Shown here: piece after piece, positions 1 to 11,000 of the stretch | Layout of the letters: each line of letters begins with the position of its first letter | Numbering within the stretch: position 1 is the stretch's first letter | Assembly (NCBI GenBank): GCA_019915015.1 | Contig: JAHBBC010000014.1 | Location: forward strand, 1 to 64,000 | From: Auriscalpium vulgare | Lineage: Eukaryota > Basidiomycota > Agaricomycetes > Russulales > Auriscalpiaceae | DNA: 64,000 nucleotides | Direction: 5' to 3' | The notes under the pieces: generated by a model | Databases searched by the model: none | What the model was told of the DNA's origin: nothing | Seen by the model: only the letters and a program-made list of their open reading frames with translations | Translations under genes and position numbers: made by a program

Positions 1-222
1 TATCCACTTTTTCACATGGCTGTATCCGGCTCTGGTGGACTGTTGAAGCCCTGATTTTTAATACGATGGTAAGGGGGCGCGTTGGGAAGGAACGAAAGAA
101 GTCAGAACGTCAATGGACACTAGCACATTATGAAAATTGTCGCGTACAACTGCTAGGTAGTATAGACTGCTCTAATCCATTATCCATGGGTCCGCATCAG
201 CAACCTCAAGGCCTCACGCGCC

Positions 223-2024
223 TCACGACCGAGCCTGGTACACCTCGAAGTACGCAGCATACTCCTCCGGCGTCATCATCTCCGTCATCATCTCTTCCTG
301 CTCTGTGACCGCCGAGAACGGCACCGGCTTCCCGTTCACTATGACCTGCTGTTAGTCCTGCGCATCAAAATGAATACCACAAGCGAAACTTACCATACAC
401 CATCGGGTCGTCGCCCGCCGCACCATTCGCCGGCACCTCGTCCACGAGCGTCGCCGACGTCGCGGCACTCAACTGCGAGTCCGTGCGCTGTGCCTTCGCC
501 GCCGCGCCACCGTCATCCTCGCGCGAGCGAGAGCGTTTATTGTGCTCGTTGAGCGAGTCGAGGTACGCGATGTTCGGCTTGCGGTCTTCCTCGAAGTCGT
601 CCGCCGCGAGGGAGAAGTCGCCCGACGGCGTGTGCGTCGTGGAAGGCGCGGCGGACGCGGCGAGAGACGCATAATACGAGTCATAATCTGGCGGTAGTCA
701 GTGTCCGCACGGCACAAGGGCGAGGTTGGGCACGCACAATCCAGCGCGGGCTTGCTCCCATTCACGTCTGGCTTGACGTCCATCGCAATCTCGACGCTCT
801 CCTCCGGCAGGGGCGCAGTGCTCCCCACCCTGCCCAGACCGCGCAGGGTCTCGTCCAGATTCACCGCGCTGCCGCCCGACGTCGCCGCGGCCTGCGCGCT
901 CTCCTTGACGCCCAGCGCGGTGAGGTCGCCCGTGATCGTGCTCTTCAGATGCCACGCGGGCATCGCGTTCTGCTGACGCTTCGCGGCCGCCTCTTCGTCG
1001 CGCTCGCGCCGCAGCGTCTCGTCGTCCTTGTCCGTCGTGAGCACGATCCCCACGCCCTCGTCCTCGCGCGCCACGCCGCCCTCGCCCGCGACCTTCAGCC
1101 CTGCGCCGGGCTCGCCCGCGGCCTTCTGCGCGGCCGCCTCGGACGTGATCCTGCGGATGGTCTGTGCGATGTCAAAGCTGCAAAGGTCTGTGAGGGTCTA
1201 TATGTACGGGAGGTAGGAGGCTGCGTACGCGGGCATCACCATCAACTCGCTCTTGCGCAGGCCATCGCGGACATATCGCATCTGATAGTTGAAGCGCTGC
1301 ATGCGATCCTGGCTCCCGCGCACGTTCTCCGCGTTTTCGTTTTCGATAAGCTCGCCTTGGCACTGCTCGCAGATGAACACCCCGCGCGCGAAGTCCACGA
1401 GCTTGTCGACCTGCAGGGGCGAGTAGGTTTCGCCACATTGCGGGCAGACGAAGCCTTTATTGTCCAGTTCCTACAGAAGCTTGTCAATAGGTCAGGCGAG
1501 GAGATCGTGCATCTGCACCAACGTTGCGCAGGCCGGTGTCAATGATACTTCGCATCTTAGACATCCGCCATTTGACAACGTTGCAGAAGTGCTGGAAGTC
1601 GACATAGTAGTACTGTCTTCCGACAGAGCGCTGTGCGCCTTCTTTCAGCTCATTTTGACGGTGACTAGACGAGGGGGTCGACGTGAGCAGCATTAAGGAC
1701 TCGGAAATAAGCCACGCACACTTGCACCAGGCGGTCTTTCTCGAGGACCGCCATCAACTTGTTCAGCTCCTTCAACTGCAAGCCCATCCGCCCCGCCAGG
1801 TCATCATCCTTGAGCCTAAGCACACACAGTCAACGTCTGCCTCAACCCGTCTACCACCGACAGCCTTCTCTCCTCCCAGCCCACCCTCAAACAGCATGGA
1901 AACGGACTTACACTTGATGCCGCGCCATTTGGTCCATGATGGCGATGTATCGCGGGTCGTAGAACGCACGGGTGACATGCTGAACAAAGAGGCGGAGCGA
2001 GCCCTTCTCCTCTTCACTTAGCAT
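223..2024 (-). CDS. TFA1: Transcription initiation factor TFIIE subunit alpha
   Basis: Large subunit of TFIIE, which recruits and stimulates TFIIH at RNA polymerase II promoters; nuclear. The ATG at 2024 opens a winged-helix segment (MLSEEEKGSLRLFVQHVTRA). Further in is a region with YYYVDFQHFCNVVKWRMSKM, then a C-x2-C ... C-x2-C zinc ribbon around FICEQCQGEL (about 1350-1470), an acidic and Ser/Ala-rich middle (469-1074), and a short conserved end read from 223-338 (VNGKPVPFSAV then MTPEEYAAYFEV). The last intron is 339-393 (donor gtaagt, branch gactaac), and only the catag acceptor keeps the frame. A longer reading upstream would begin at a TTG, so the ATG at 2024 is preferred although its -3 base is C. 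Several short introns interrupt the gene; I did not fix them all. The family call is firm from the order of domains and the C-terminal motif. Confidence 0.88.
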
Positions 2025-2734
2025 CAGACGGCAGGGCGGCAGAGACGGGGCTCGCGCGTGTGCTCCGGCGGGGAAGCGTCGGCCCTGAGGCTTCGAGCTT
2101 CGAAGAGTTCTGGGAGACTGCTCGGGGAGGCTATCTGGCACCAAGCAACTCTATATCTCATTCAGCGTGAGCGGCATGTAGACACATAGCGTAGGGTGGA
2201 TATGTACAGTTCTTGGGCTCCCGACGCTGTCGTAGAGAGGGTGTGGTGGGAGGGTGAAGGCGAGAATAGCCCAGACAGTCGAGTCGTGCTACAAAAGACG
2301 GTGGCCCTGGCGGCCCAGTGGCGGCCCCGTTCCTTTCATTACGTAAGCCGGGGACTGGCTCGTGCCGCGCGGCACGAGTGCCACGAGCGCTCAGCGCATA
2401 CCATTGCCGCGTGGCATTGCGCAACTCAATATTTTGACCCCGCGACTTGAAAGCGACCGCCATACCAGCCAGATACCTGCCACCACAAATCCACATTGCT
2501 TACGCGGCCTTACCACACCGTGCGGCACCACGTATCATGTCGTCTCTACTGTCGTCGCAGTCACCCATCAACCATGTTTACCAACAAAGTCTCGCTCGGA
2601 GGGTCGGGGTTTCTCCAGGATATATTGACTGTAGTAATGGCAATCACAATGGTGTTGAAGGTGCGAGGGAACAGTTTTCACCTTCTCTCCCACTAACGAC
2701 CGCAGGCGCCCACAGAATCATTAACATCATCATC
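2025..2734. promoter_or_regulatory. Divergent intergenic region, TFIIE alpha / LRR gene
   Basis: About 700 bases between two genes that point away from each other, so it should hold both promoters and 5' leaders. A possible short upstream intron of the LRR gene ends at the acceptor near 2704 (branch-like ctaacg followed by cgcag). No TATA box stands out. The open frames here have poor codon texture and I do not regard them as genes. Confidence 0.5.
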
Positions 2735-3905
2735 ATGAATAGTAGCATGGACGTCGCCAGCCTCATCGCAGGTCAAAACGCACTAGAAGACGATGGTTGC
2801 GAAATCCTCTTTGATTTCTTATGTTCTGGAACCCAACGCCACCGAATTATTCATCAAATCCACCTGAATTCCACCCATATGGGCGACAAGGGCTTGAGGG
2901 CTGTCTCCCGATATCTCAAGTCCAACACAGCGTTGAAACAATTATTCCTGCAGGGCGTGCGTCCCTTCTGGTTTCCTTGCTTTGCTTTCTTGACGCATCG
3001 TTAGAATGACTTCACCGGGGACTTGGACACGGTCGAGGAGTTCGTCGATGGCCTCAATAACTCACAACTGATCTTGCTGTCACTCTCGACCAATCGCGGG
3101 CTTTCTGATCACTTCATGATCCCCTTCCTTTCGAAACTTGCAGCTCCACGTCTTGAAAGCATCTATCTATCAGCCGTCGGGATGACGAGCCTCTCCGCCG
3201 CTTCACTCACCAACTATATCTCATCTCCGCGTTCCCGCTCGCTGCGCGAAGCAACGTTCAACTCGAACGAGCTCACGCCAGAAGACATAATGAATTTTAT
3301 TCAAGCACTGCAGGCGTACAATTTCAGCCTGACGCGGTGCGATTTGTTCGCAAATTCCCGGGGCACGACGCCCAAGGAGGCGGCTGCGTGGAAGAAGGAG
3401 CAGCTTGTGTTGAAGAAGGCGCTTCTCCGCAATATCATGCACACACGGGAGACAGAGCGCGATGCTCTTCGGCTCCTGCGATATGCCCGACCCGTGCTCT
3501 TACCCCGCCACGCAGCCACGGACAAAGAATCGTCTGCGTCGACTCATGACCCACCCCTCCCCCCTGAGCTTCTCCTCTACACACTTTCTTTACTGGCCCC
3601 TACACTTTCCGGAGGGCAATGTGCGCGGGTACTGAATTGGGCTGCAGATCCGAGGACGTTGCCGCCGGATCCTCGACAGTTGCCGCCGTTGGCGAAGAGG
3701 ATCTCCTCACGTCCCACGGCGAGTGTACATGTCCTGTGCTCGTGCATTCGATCTGAATGTTTCACACTTCACTTAGATTGGTATGAATGCAGCAATCCCG
3801 CCTCACGCCAACGTGAACGGCTCCCAGGGGGACCACCTGTGGGAGCAGAGGAATACGTGGCTGCGGGCAGTTGGTTGTGACGTATACGAGCCGAATGTCA
3901 CCTAG
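2735..3905 (+). CDS. Leucine-rich repeat (ribonuclease-inhibitor-like) protein
   Basis: Product of unknown role with leucine-rich repeats of the RNI type. Spacings such as IHQIHLNSTHMGDKGLRAVS, then LILLSLSTNRGLSD and LESIYLSAVGMTS, show the alternating beta strand and helix pattern of such repeats; they probably form a protein-binding surface. A charged helical stretch follows (AAAWKKEQLVLKKALLRN), then a Pro-rich tail. Intron 1 is 2957-3004 (donor gtgcgt) and joins in phase 0. A second intron near 3730-3778 restores a C-terminal exon ending GCDVYEPNVT with the stop at 3903-3905; without it the frame runs into a poorer sequence. The start is uncertain: the ATG at 2735 is used, but an extra 5' exon ending near 2660 is possible. 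There is no signal peptide. The family is clear and the function is not. Confidence 0.65.
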
Positions 3906-4089
3906 AAGTCATTTCTTTCAAGTCACGAGCATGGTCGCTGCCGCGCCGCCTTCAAGAAGTTCGGATACTGGTCCCATCTGCGGACTACAGCTTGATCGCG
4001 AGCTGGACAACACGGAGGCATATCAGATCCAGTCAACGTGGTAGGCGCTCTGCATGCCGACCCGCCACCATGCGAAATCCACCTGCGAG

Positions 4090-4620
4090 GACTCACCGGG
4101 AATGAATACCACGATTCATAAAGCGCCAAGTCAACCTCGCGGTCGCGGCATGCGTCCTCCATCGTCTTGAGCAGTTCCACAGACGTGCAAGTGAACAGCT
4201 GCAGACCATCGGCCGTGCGCACGTCAATTCAAAGCTGGTGTCCATGCAGTTATTGAAAAGGTGGATGGAGCCAACCGGCTACCTCCTATTCGTAGACTTT
4301 CTGCACGTCTCGGGCTCAGGACGGAAACTTCTGGTTTTTGTGTTCTCGCGGGATATCTGCGGGCTTGAAGGGGTGGCATCGTAAGTGGATGTATGGACAA
4401 AAGCATGACATACTTACCGACCTGGGTGGGTAGGAAACACAAGGGACTTCGTGAATGACTCGCAAAACGTCTCAACACTGGGATCTGGACGTTCATCGCA
4501 TTCTAACCAGTCTCCATTCCTCCACAGTGCAGCGAGTCGCTACAGCATATGTAAAATAAAGTGCATAATCTGATACACGAGGTTCGCCAGGTCTATAAAA
4601 TAGTCAACAGCGCGGCGGCA
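4090..4620 (-). pseudogene. Relic of an unrecognised spliced gene
   Basis: Three stretches on the minus strand have strong coding texture but cannot be joined into one complete gene. About 4620-4571 reads YFIDLANL and joins across a small intron to 4529-4430, reading RLAALWRNGDWLECDERP and on to KSLVFPTHPG before a gtaagt donor. A second block around 4090-4218 (GLQLFTCTSVELLKTMEDAC, then DREVDLALYESWYSFP, then gtgagt) has an in-frame stop just upstream and no usable acceptor. I see no start codon. The best reading is a truncated or decaying gene lying behind the J-protein gene. I do not recognise the family. Confidence 0.35.
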
Positions 4621-4839
4621 TGGGGTCTAGGATGTCAGTAGGGGTACAGATGATGGCAGACAACATATAAATCTGGAATAATGGCATCAGAGCGGGGATG
4701 GAGGCAAGTGGCGACATTGTATCGTATGGGCGAGGAATGGAAGGGGTTGCGGGAGAAGAGAGGCACAATGTAATGGATATGGAAAGGGAAAGGAGACTCA
4801 TGATGCAATGCAAGCAGTCGGACCAAGAGCGGGCGGAGG

Positions 4840-6256
4840 CTACCTGAGAACGCCTTCCATCTTCTCAAGCCCCACGCACACACCCTCGATCATGAGGATG
4901 ACACGCCTGGGCAGCACGGCCGGGAGGCGCGCCTTCCGATCGTCAGGTCCATCACCCTCATCGTCATCGACCTCGCGGTCCAGCTCGCGGTCGCGGCGCC
5001 GGCGGCTGCGTGAGCGGGCGCAGCGCTGAATCCCCATCTCGCGGTCGAGGGCTAGTGGTAGGGCGAGGACGATGCGGGCAAGGCGCAGAGATAGGCGGGT
5101 CCGCGAGCGGATGGCGAAGTAGGAGAGTTTGGCCATAGACGCGTGGGTATCGAGGAGAGAGGAGAAGGTCGAGAGGAATGTATGGGTGAGTGCGCGGCAG
5201 GCTGGAAAGGGTTTTCTGTGTATCAGAAACGTCCTGTGCAGAACAGATACGTTACAGGACGTACTAAGGATGCGTCCACGCACGGACTGCAGTGCTGTAA
5301 GAACTGCGTTGATGCCCTCGTCACCAAGCCGGAGCGACGGATTCAGATCGTTCATCCCGCCTTTATTTCACATGACATGGAGTCAGCCCGTGAACCGAAC
5401 GCGGTGATGAACTAGAGCACTTACGGAGAAGGGTTCGGACCATTTCTAGGTCGCCATCGAGAAAGTCATTGAACACGCCAAGCACGACACTGCGCAAAGT
5501 TTCCTCGGCATGCACACCCGTGGTCGCAAAGTCGTGCGAGGCAGGATGCGTTTCGTATAGTCGGCGCGAGGCAGGGTTGGACAGAACATCATATGCCACA
5601 GAGACCTTTTGGAAGGCGTAGGTCGCCTCTGGGTTGTTGGGAAATTTGCTGCAAAAAAATTCAGCAACGTCGTCGATGGGTAGCAGGAGAACCAGGGACA
5701 GGTGGAGTCCGAAGAGAAGGTTGGAGATAGCGGGCGAAGCGCGCGAGCGGCGGGAAGACGTACTCGGGATGACATGCTTTGCTTCTCGCAAGATACGCCC
5801 GTCGCAGCTCCATTTTGTCAAGGGTATCGTTGCGAGAGACACCCAGAATGTTGTACAGGTCCGTCTGCGCTAGGATGTCCGCGATCGCCTGCTCACGGCG
5901 CGTTCGGCGGGGCGCACCTGCCCCATTGCCCCCGGGCGTGCCACTTGCAGAGCGATCCAAGAAATCGCCCAGTGGCAGGTCTGGGTCCCATGAGATAGGC
6001 TTTGTGTGTGGAGGCGGGGGTGTGGGCGACTCTTCGCCGTCGTCGATAGGGAGATAGAAGTAATTTGACGCTGTGGGGGGTCGGTGAGCGACGGAAACGC
6101 GCGGTCGCGGAGGCAGGACTTGCCTGAGGAGACGACGTATCTGAGCATGTCGATGAAAGGGAAGAAAATAGAGATAATCAGGAGGGCGAGGGATGCATTG
6201 GTGTGAGCGGGAGTGAAGGCGATGGGCCTTGCATGTGATTGTTGGGTTGTGCTCAT
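4840..6256 (-). CDS. Membrane-anchored J-domain protein
   Basis: Hsp70 co-chaperone of about 373 residues. The five exons are 6256-6124, 6070-5764, 5648-5425, 5360-5265 and 5201-4840, and their total length is a multiple of three. The N-terminus carries one hydrophobic segment (SLALLIISIFFPFIDML), so it is probably inserted in a membrane. The J domain follows (LYNILGVSRNDTLDKMELRR, then CHPDKFPNNPEATYAF, then ayDVLSNPASRRLYE). The catalytic HPD triad is split by an intron: its Asp codon is completed from both sides of 5649-5763. The C-terminal third is basic, then acidic (an Arg-rich run followed by DDDEGDG). Intron 1 (6071-6123) has a GC donor. The family is certain; the organelle and the substrate are not visible. 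Confidence 0.8.
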
Positions 6257-8087
6257 CCCACGTGCGCGTGCGACCGCGTCGTCGCCGTCGGATGACCGGC
6301 GCTGGGCTCTCGGGGGAAAGCGGTCGCAGGGGCCCCGGCTGCCAGAGGGTACGGGATAGCTACGCGATATATAGCCATGCGCATAATCACGGGAGTGGAC
6401 GAGGAATGAACCTTGTCCATATCTTGTTGTATGTATGTCGTATACTTCGCACGCTGCTGTAGGGTTCGTTCACTTGCTCCAGATTAGCCTGGTGACAGAG
6501 CGACGGTACGCATTACACAGGCGGCAGACTCCGAGCAATGGCAGACGACGCCTGCTGACAAGGAGGTTCCTAATACATTACGGTATGGCGATGGCACGTA
6601 TGGAAACCGGCGGAACGTACGAGCGCAAGCACGTACCAGATGAAGAGACTCTCAAACCTCCTCCGCTTCGAGAACGTACATCTCCGTGTCTTTCACCAGA
6701 ACCGGGTCCGACGCGCCACAAACAGCGGATTGTTGTGAGTGCTCTTGACCGCCGTCCGGATGGAAGATGTAAGGTTTCAAATAGACATTTGATAGTATGT
6801 GACGAGGAGTGTGATCTCAGTTTCGGTCCAGGGAACGGCGGCTCAGTCATACGAGGAGGACGACGCTGGGAAAGCAGCACGGCGGTTGCTAAGTCACGAA
6901 CGTCCAAGCGGCCGATGAAACAACTTCACGGTGGCGGTCGTCGGTTCGGGCAGCACAGGCACCAGGACCACCTCGCCTGGCGCTCACTTGTTCATATGTC
7001 GAATTCTCCAAGACTACGACCAGAGCGTCAAACTGAGATTGCAGGACGGCAATTGACGAGAAACAGGCAACGTACCAAAGGAGCAAGTACACCAAGTCTT
7101 ACACACAAGTCATGCACATGCACTGCTGCCTGAGAACTTGCGGCGGTCCCGCGCGCCGAACGCCGCAGCGGTGTTCCCGGAGATGAGTGGTTGGCGCCAT
7201 GGGAAACGCTCGACCTGAACGTCATGCGAGCGCGAGAATATACACGTTTCTGGCTTCGGATGATAATCGGGTGAGTCTAGACGAACGACGACAAGGCCCG
7301 CAGAAGTAGCTGCCTAGTGACGGGGCAAGGGAGGCTGGCAGGTCAGGTGGAGAAGCACGGGGCCGCTGGGGAGCAGCTGCACTGGAAACGCGGTGAGATG
7401 GCGACAAGTATTCTGGACGACGACAGCGGCCCCGGTGGCAAGCACGGCGTCGTGCCCGATGGCCGCCAGCCCAGCCGAGCGTGGAGAGCGGGCGCGCTCT
7501 CTGCCGGGGCGGCTATAGAGGGCGGCTTGTGCCGGCATGCGGCGGGAGCGTCGAGGGCGTCGGTGTTGCCTGCGATGCTTAAGACCGCGGGGGACGATGG
7601 CTGCGCTATTGCGGAGAGCACAAAGGATGAGGCGCAGCGTCAAGTCGACTCGACGGAGGAAAGGCAATTGCCGGGCCACCCGAAATGGCAGGCGCAGGAG
7701 GCGAGCGTGGACCTCGTTCCATTGCGCGGCGGTGCTGGTCTGAGGGTATGTCTGGGACGAACGACGGGCTGGCAGACGAAATGGACGTGCTGGACAGAGG
7801 ACGGTCGCGGGAGGGGACCCCAGGTGGTCGAGTGGACGCCAGCGACTGTTTGTAACTCCGCCGCAGACTGGTGTGCAGTGTACCGGACAACAGGTCCGCC
7901 CACTTTCTGCCTCCCACCGCCATCCTCCCGCCCGTTGTCCCCCCTCCCGCCGTCCCCTCCTCCCCAGCGTTTCCGAGGCCGCTCTCCGCCCCGCCCTCGA
8001 CGTCGCTGCTCCAGGACCGCCAGACATCGTCCCCGCCCTCGTCCCGCGGCACCCCCGCACCCTCCCTCTCCCGCACCCGGGCGAACG
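6257..8087. other. Long intergenic region with weak minus-strand coding traces
   Basis: No gene can be supported over this 1.8 kb. The proximal part up to about 6400 is the J-protein promoter (tatatag near 6369). Minus-strand stretches between 6600 and 7225 have some coding texture, for example FHPDGGQEHSQQSAVCGASD and a hydrophobic LVYLLLWYVACF frame, but stops and missing splice partners prevent a model. An in-frame open stretch upstream of the ARID gene (7317-8087) has no other support and is most likely leader or promoter. Confidence 0.4.
7904..8080 (+). promoter_or_regulatory. Pyrimidine-rich leader of the ARID gene
   Basis: A run made almost wholly of C and T on the plus strand, ending just before the start codon at 8088. 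CT-rich blocks are common core promoter or leader elements in fungi and often mark the transcription start. No TATA box is seen within the usual distance. Confidence 0.4.
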
Positions 8088-11000
8088 ATGGCCGATCGTT
8101 TGCCTAACGGATATCCCTCATTCCCTCCCAACTTTCCCCAAGGCTTGAACCCCCAGCAGGGTCAGCCCCAGCCCTCCCAGCAACAGCCGATTGATCCCCA
8201 AAATTCTATTGGAGGTCTCACAAATCCGGACATTGCACGACAGTGGCAGCAATACAGCATACAGCATAGTAGAGGTGCATCTGGAGACATTGTGGGGAAC
8301 GGAGGAATGACTCCTCAGGTGTGCACTTGATTTCCGTTGAATTATTGTCGTCTATTTTCCCTGGCACGCCCCCTGCCTACATGCACTCGCATGCCTGCCC
8401 CACCCACTGCCCAACTCTTTACCACCGTTTCTATTCCATGCACCGTCGTCGTTGTCCCTCCGCCCTTTTCCCCCAGTAGCTCCCTCTAGGCTGCCTCCTC
8501 GGCGCCCTGCCTGACGTCCTGAGCGCATGCTTAGTCAGCCGTGGCGCTTCTTCCCTCTTCGGCGGGCACTCTTCTTGAACCCGACGCTTACTGACCTCTC
8601 TTTTCTACCAGATGATGGAGTTCATGCGTGCGAACCAGATGGGTCACATCAACGCCTCGCAGCTTGGCCAGCAACAACAGCAGCAGTCGCTCCAGCCATC
8701 ATTTTCCATGCGGCCAGGCGCTCTCCAGGCGTCGACATCTCAGGGATTTCAAGAGCAGAATTCCCACTCCCAGATGCAGCCAGGGTTCCCCAACGGCGCG
8801 TTGACCGGCAGCACGCTTCAGCAAATGACTGCTCTGCATGCGCAACGGAACAACCCAGGCCAAGGCGCGCCGAATCGCCCTCTCATGCAGGCTTTGCAGG
8901 CGTCGACTGTTAACCCGCAGGCTCGCCAGCTGGAGCTCCTTGGCGCTGCGCATAACCAACAGATGCAGAACGGTCAGTTGAATGGTCTTACGCGCATGCA
9001 GCTCCATCAAGCGCAATCCGGGATGGCCGCCCTGCACCCGCAGGGATCTCAACAACCCTCAGGCATCTTCCCTTCGACATCGATGGCTTCCGGACGTCAA
9101 GGAGACCACATGGCCGGTCAGGCTGTACCGCAGATTACCGCGGCGTCGATACAGGCTCAAATGGGGAAGATGTCGATACCGCAATTGATGTCGACGTTCG
9201 TCATGCTGAAGCAACTGGTCTCACAGGCTGAAGGCGAAATCCTTCAGCTGAACAATGCGGCTGCGAGGGGTGACATCTTGGCTGGGAAGTCGATTGCGGA
9301 GATGAGGAAGAAGAACGAAGAGAATAAGATACTCGCTACGCGCGTCATCAGCGCAGTCAACAAGAGACGTACGGACGCGGGTCAGCCTCCTATGTGAGGA
9401 TGATTGTTTTCCTGTCTCTTTGGCTTCTTTGACCAGTCTTTGCAGAGATCTCAATAATATGCCACCGAGGCATCTGCCGAATGGAACAACGAACCCTGCG
9501 TGGTTAATGGCTAATGGGCATACCCCCGACCTGCTCTCAAAGCCGAATCCCACTGCGCAGACGAGCAGTCCGTCGTTGCACCCCCAGCCGTCGAATCTCG
9601 CCGCACAGCCTCCGCAACGGACCATTCCTACGCCTCAGCAGCACATGGGCGGCCCAGGTCCATCGCAGGCGAACATGCCACATGCATCGCCTCATATGCC
9701 GGCGAATGCCTCGCCGTTCAACGGCGCGCTCTTTCCTCAGATGTCGGGTACTCCGCCTCAAGCGTCCGGGCAGTTCTCTCAGCAGCAGCCAGCTCAGCCC
9801 GCGCAGCAGGCCGTAGGCATGCCTACAGGCCCCCCTCCGTTGACTCAGGAACGGTTCACCGCTCTCTGGCGGCAATACACGCAAAACAACAACGTTGTTA
9901 TCGATCAGGGATGGGCGTCGTTTGAGGGCCGGCCAATCAACCTAGCTGCCCTGCACTGGAACGTCTTCGGTTTAGGTGGCTTTGACCGGGTACGTGAACA
10001 TACTACAAATGTATCTTAACGTCGTGTTCACTCTCTGTGTAAAGGTGACCGCAAGCGATGCATGGGCCGTAATCGGCGGACGGATCGGATTCGTCCATTT
10101 CCCCGCTAGCGATAGCGTTCCTGCGAAATGCGCCCCCGCCCTTGCACAACGACTGCAGTCAATATACGCGGAGTACCTCGTCGCTTTTGATCAAGCGTAC
10201 AGGGGCATGTGGATCAATCACCAACGCGCTCAAAGCAATGGTGCGCTAGTTGGACAGGGTGCGTCGACGCCTCAACAAGCCCCAGCCGCACCCCCCGCAG
10301 GTGGCGGACAAGCCAATTTCATGAACCAGGTCTTGAAGTACACACATACGTCGGAGGCGGAGATGCGAACGTTGGGCCTGCCGGACGACATCATCCAGTT
10401 CGTCGAGCAGAATCGGAACCAGCTCGAGCGCACTCGGCAGAGCCAGAACCTGTTCCGCGGGGCCTTCGCGAAGCCCCCGCAGGCAGGCGGACCATCAGGT
10501 CTGCCGGCGCTCCCAGGTCAGGCTGGAACCCAGGGCTCGCAGATGGGGCAGACGTTGTCGCAGCAGCAGCAGCAGCAGCAACAACAACAACATCAGCAGC
10601 AGCTCGATCATCAGCGACAGCAACAGCAGCAGCATCATCAGCTACAGCAGCAGCAGCTACAGCAGCAACAACAACAGCAGCAGCAGCAGCAGCAGCTACA
10701 GCAGCAGCAGCAACAGCAGCAACAGCAGCAGCACCCGCAGCAACAGCAGATGAATCAGCAGCAGCAGCAGAGGGCCCTCATGGCCCTCGCTAGCTCGCCG
10801 CCGTTCCTCTCCGGCCAAGTACCTCAACGACCCGGCACTGCGCAGCAAAACGTCCAGGGCGCGCAAGGCATGGCTCGACCGCAGGCCAACGGTGGAATAG
10901 GCGGTCAGCTGAACCACCCGACGCAGGCGGGCCCGTCGTCCATGATGCAGGGCGGGAGTGGTCTTAATGGCGCTGGTATGCTGCCGGGAGGTCATGGTGG

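Noticed and set aside
2158..2496. 112-codon minus-strand frame between TFIIE alpha and the LRR gene
   Set aside because: Mixed low-quality composition in a divergent promoter region, with no conserved motif.
4592..4602. Perfect TATA-like word ctataaaatag on the plus strand
   Set aside because: There is no plus-strand gene downstream, and the same bases form part of a minus-strand coding exon trace (YFIDL).
6435..7133. Long plus-strand open frame of 232 codons
   Set aside because: Codon texture is that of an antisense frame, with no start context, no splice sites and no recognised domain.
7317..8087. In-frame open stretch upstream of the ARID gene start
   Set aside because: It has no motif, an Arg/Pro composition typical of GC-rich antisense frames, and lies in a CT-rich leader; the ATG at 8088 is a better start.
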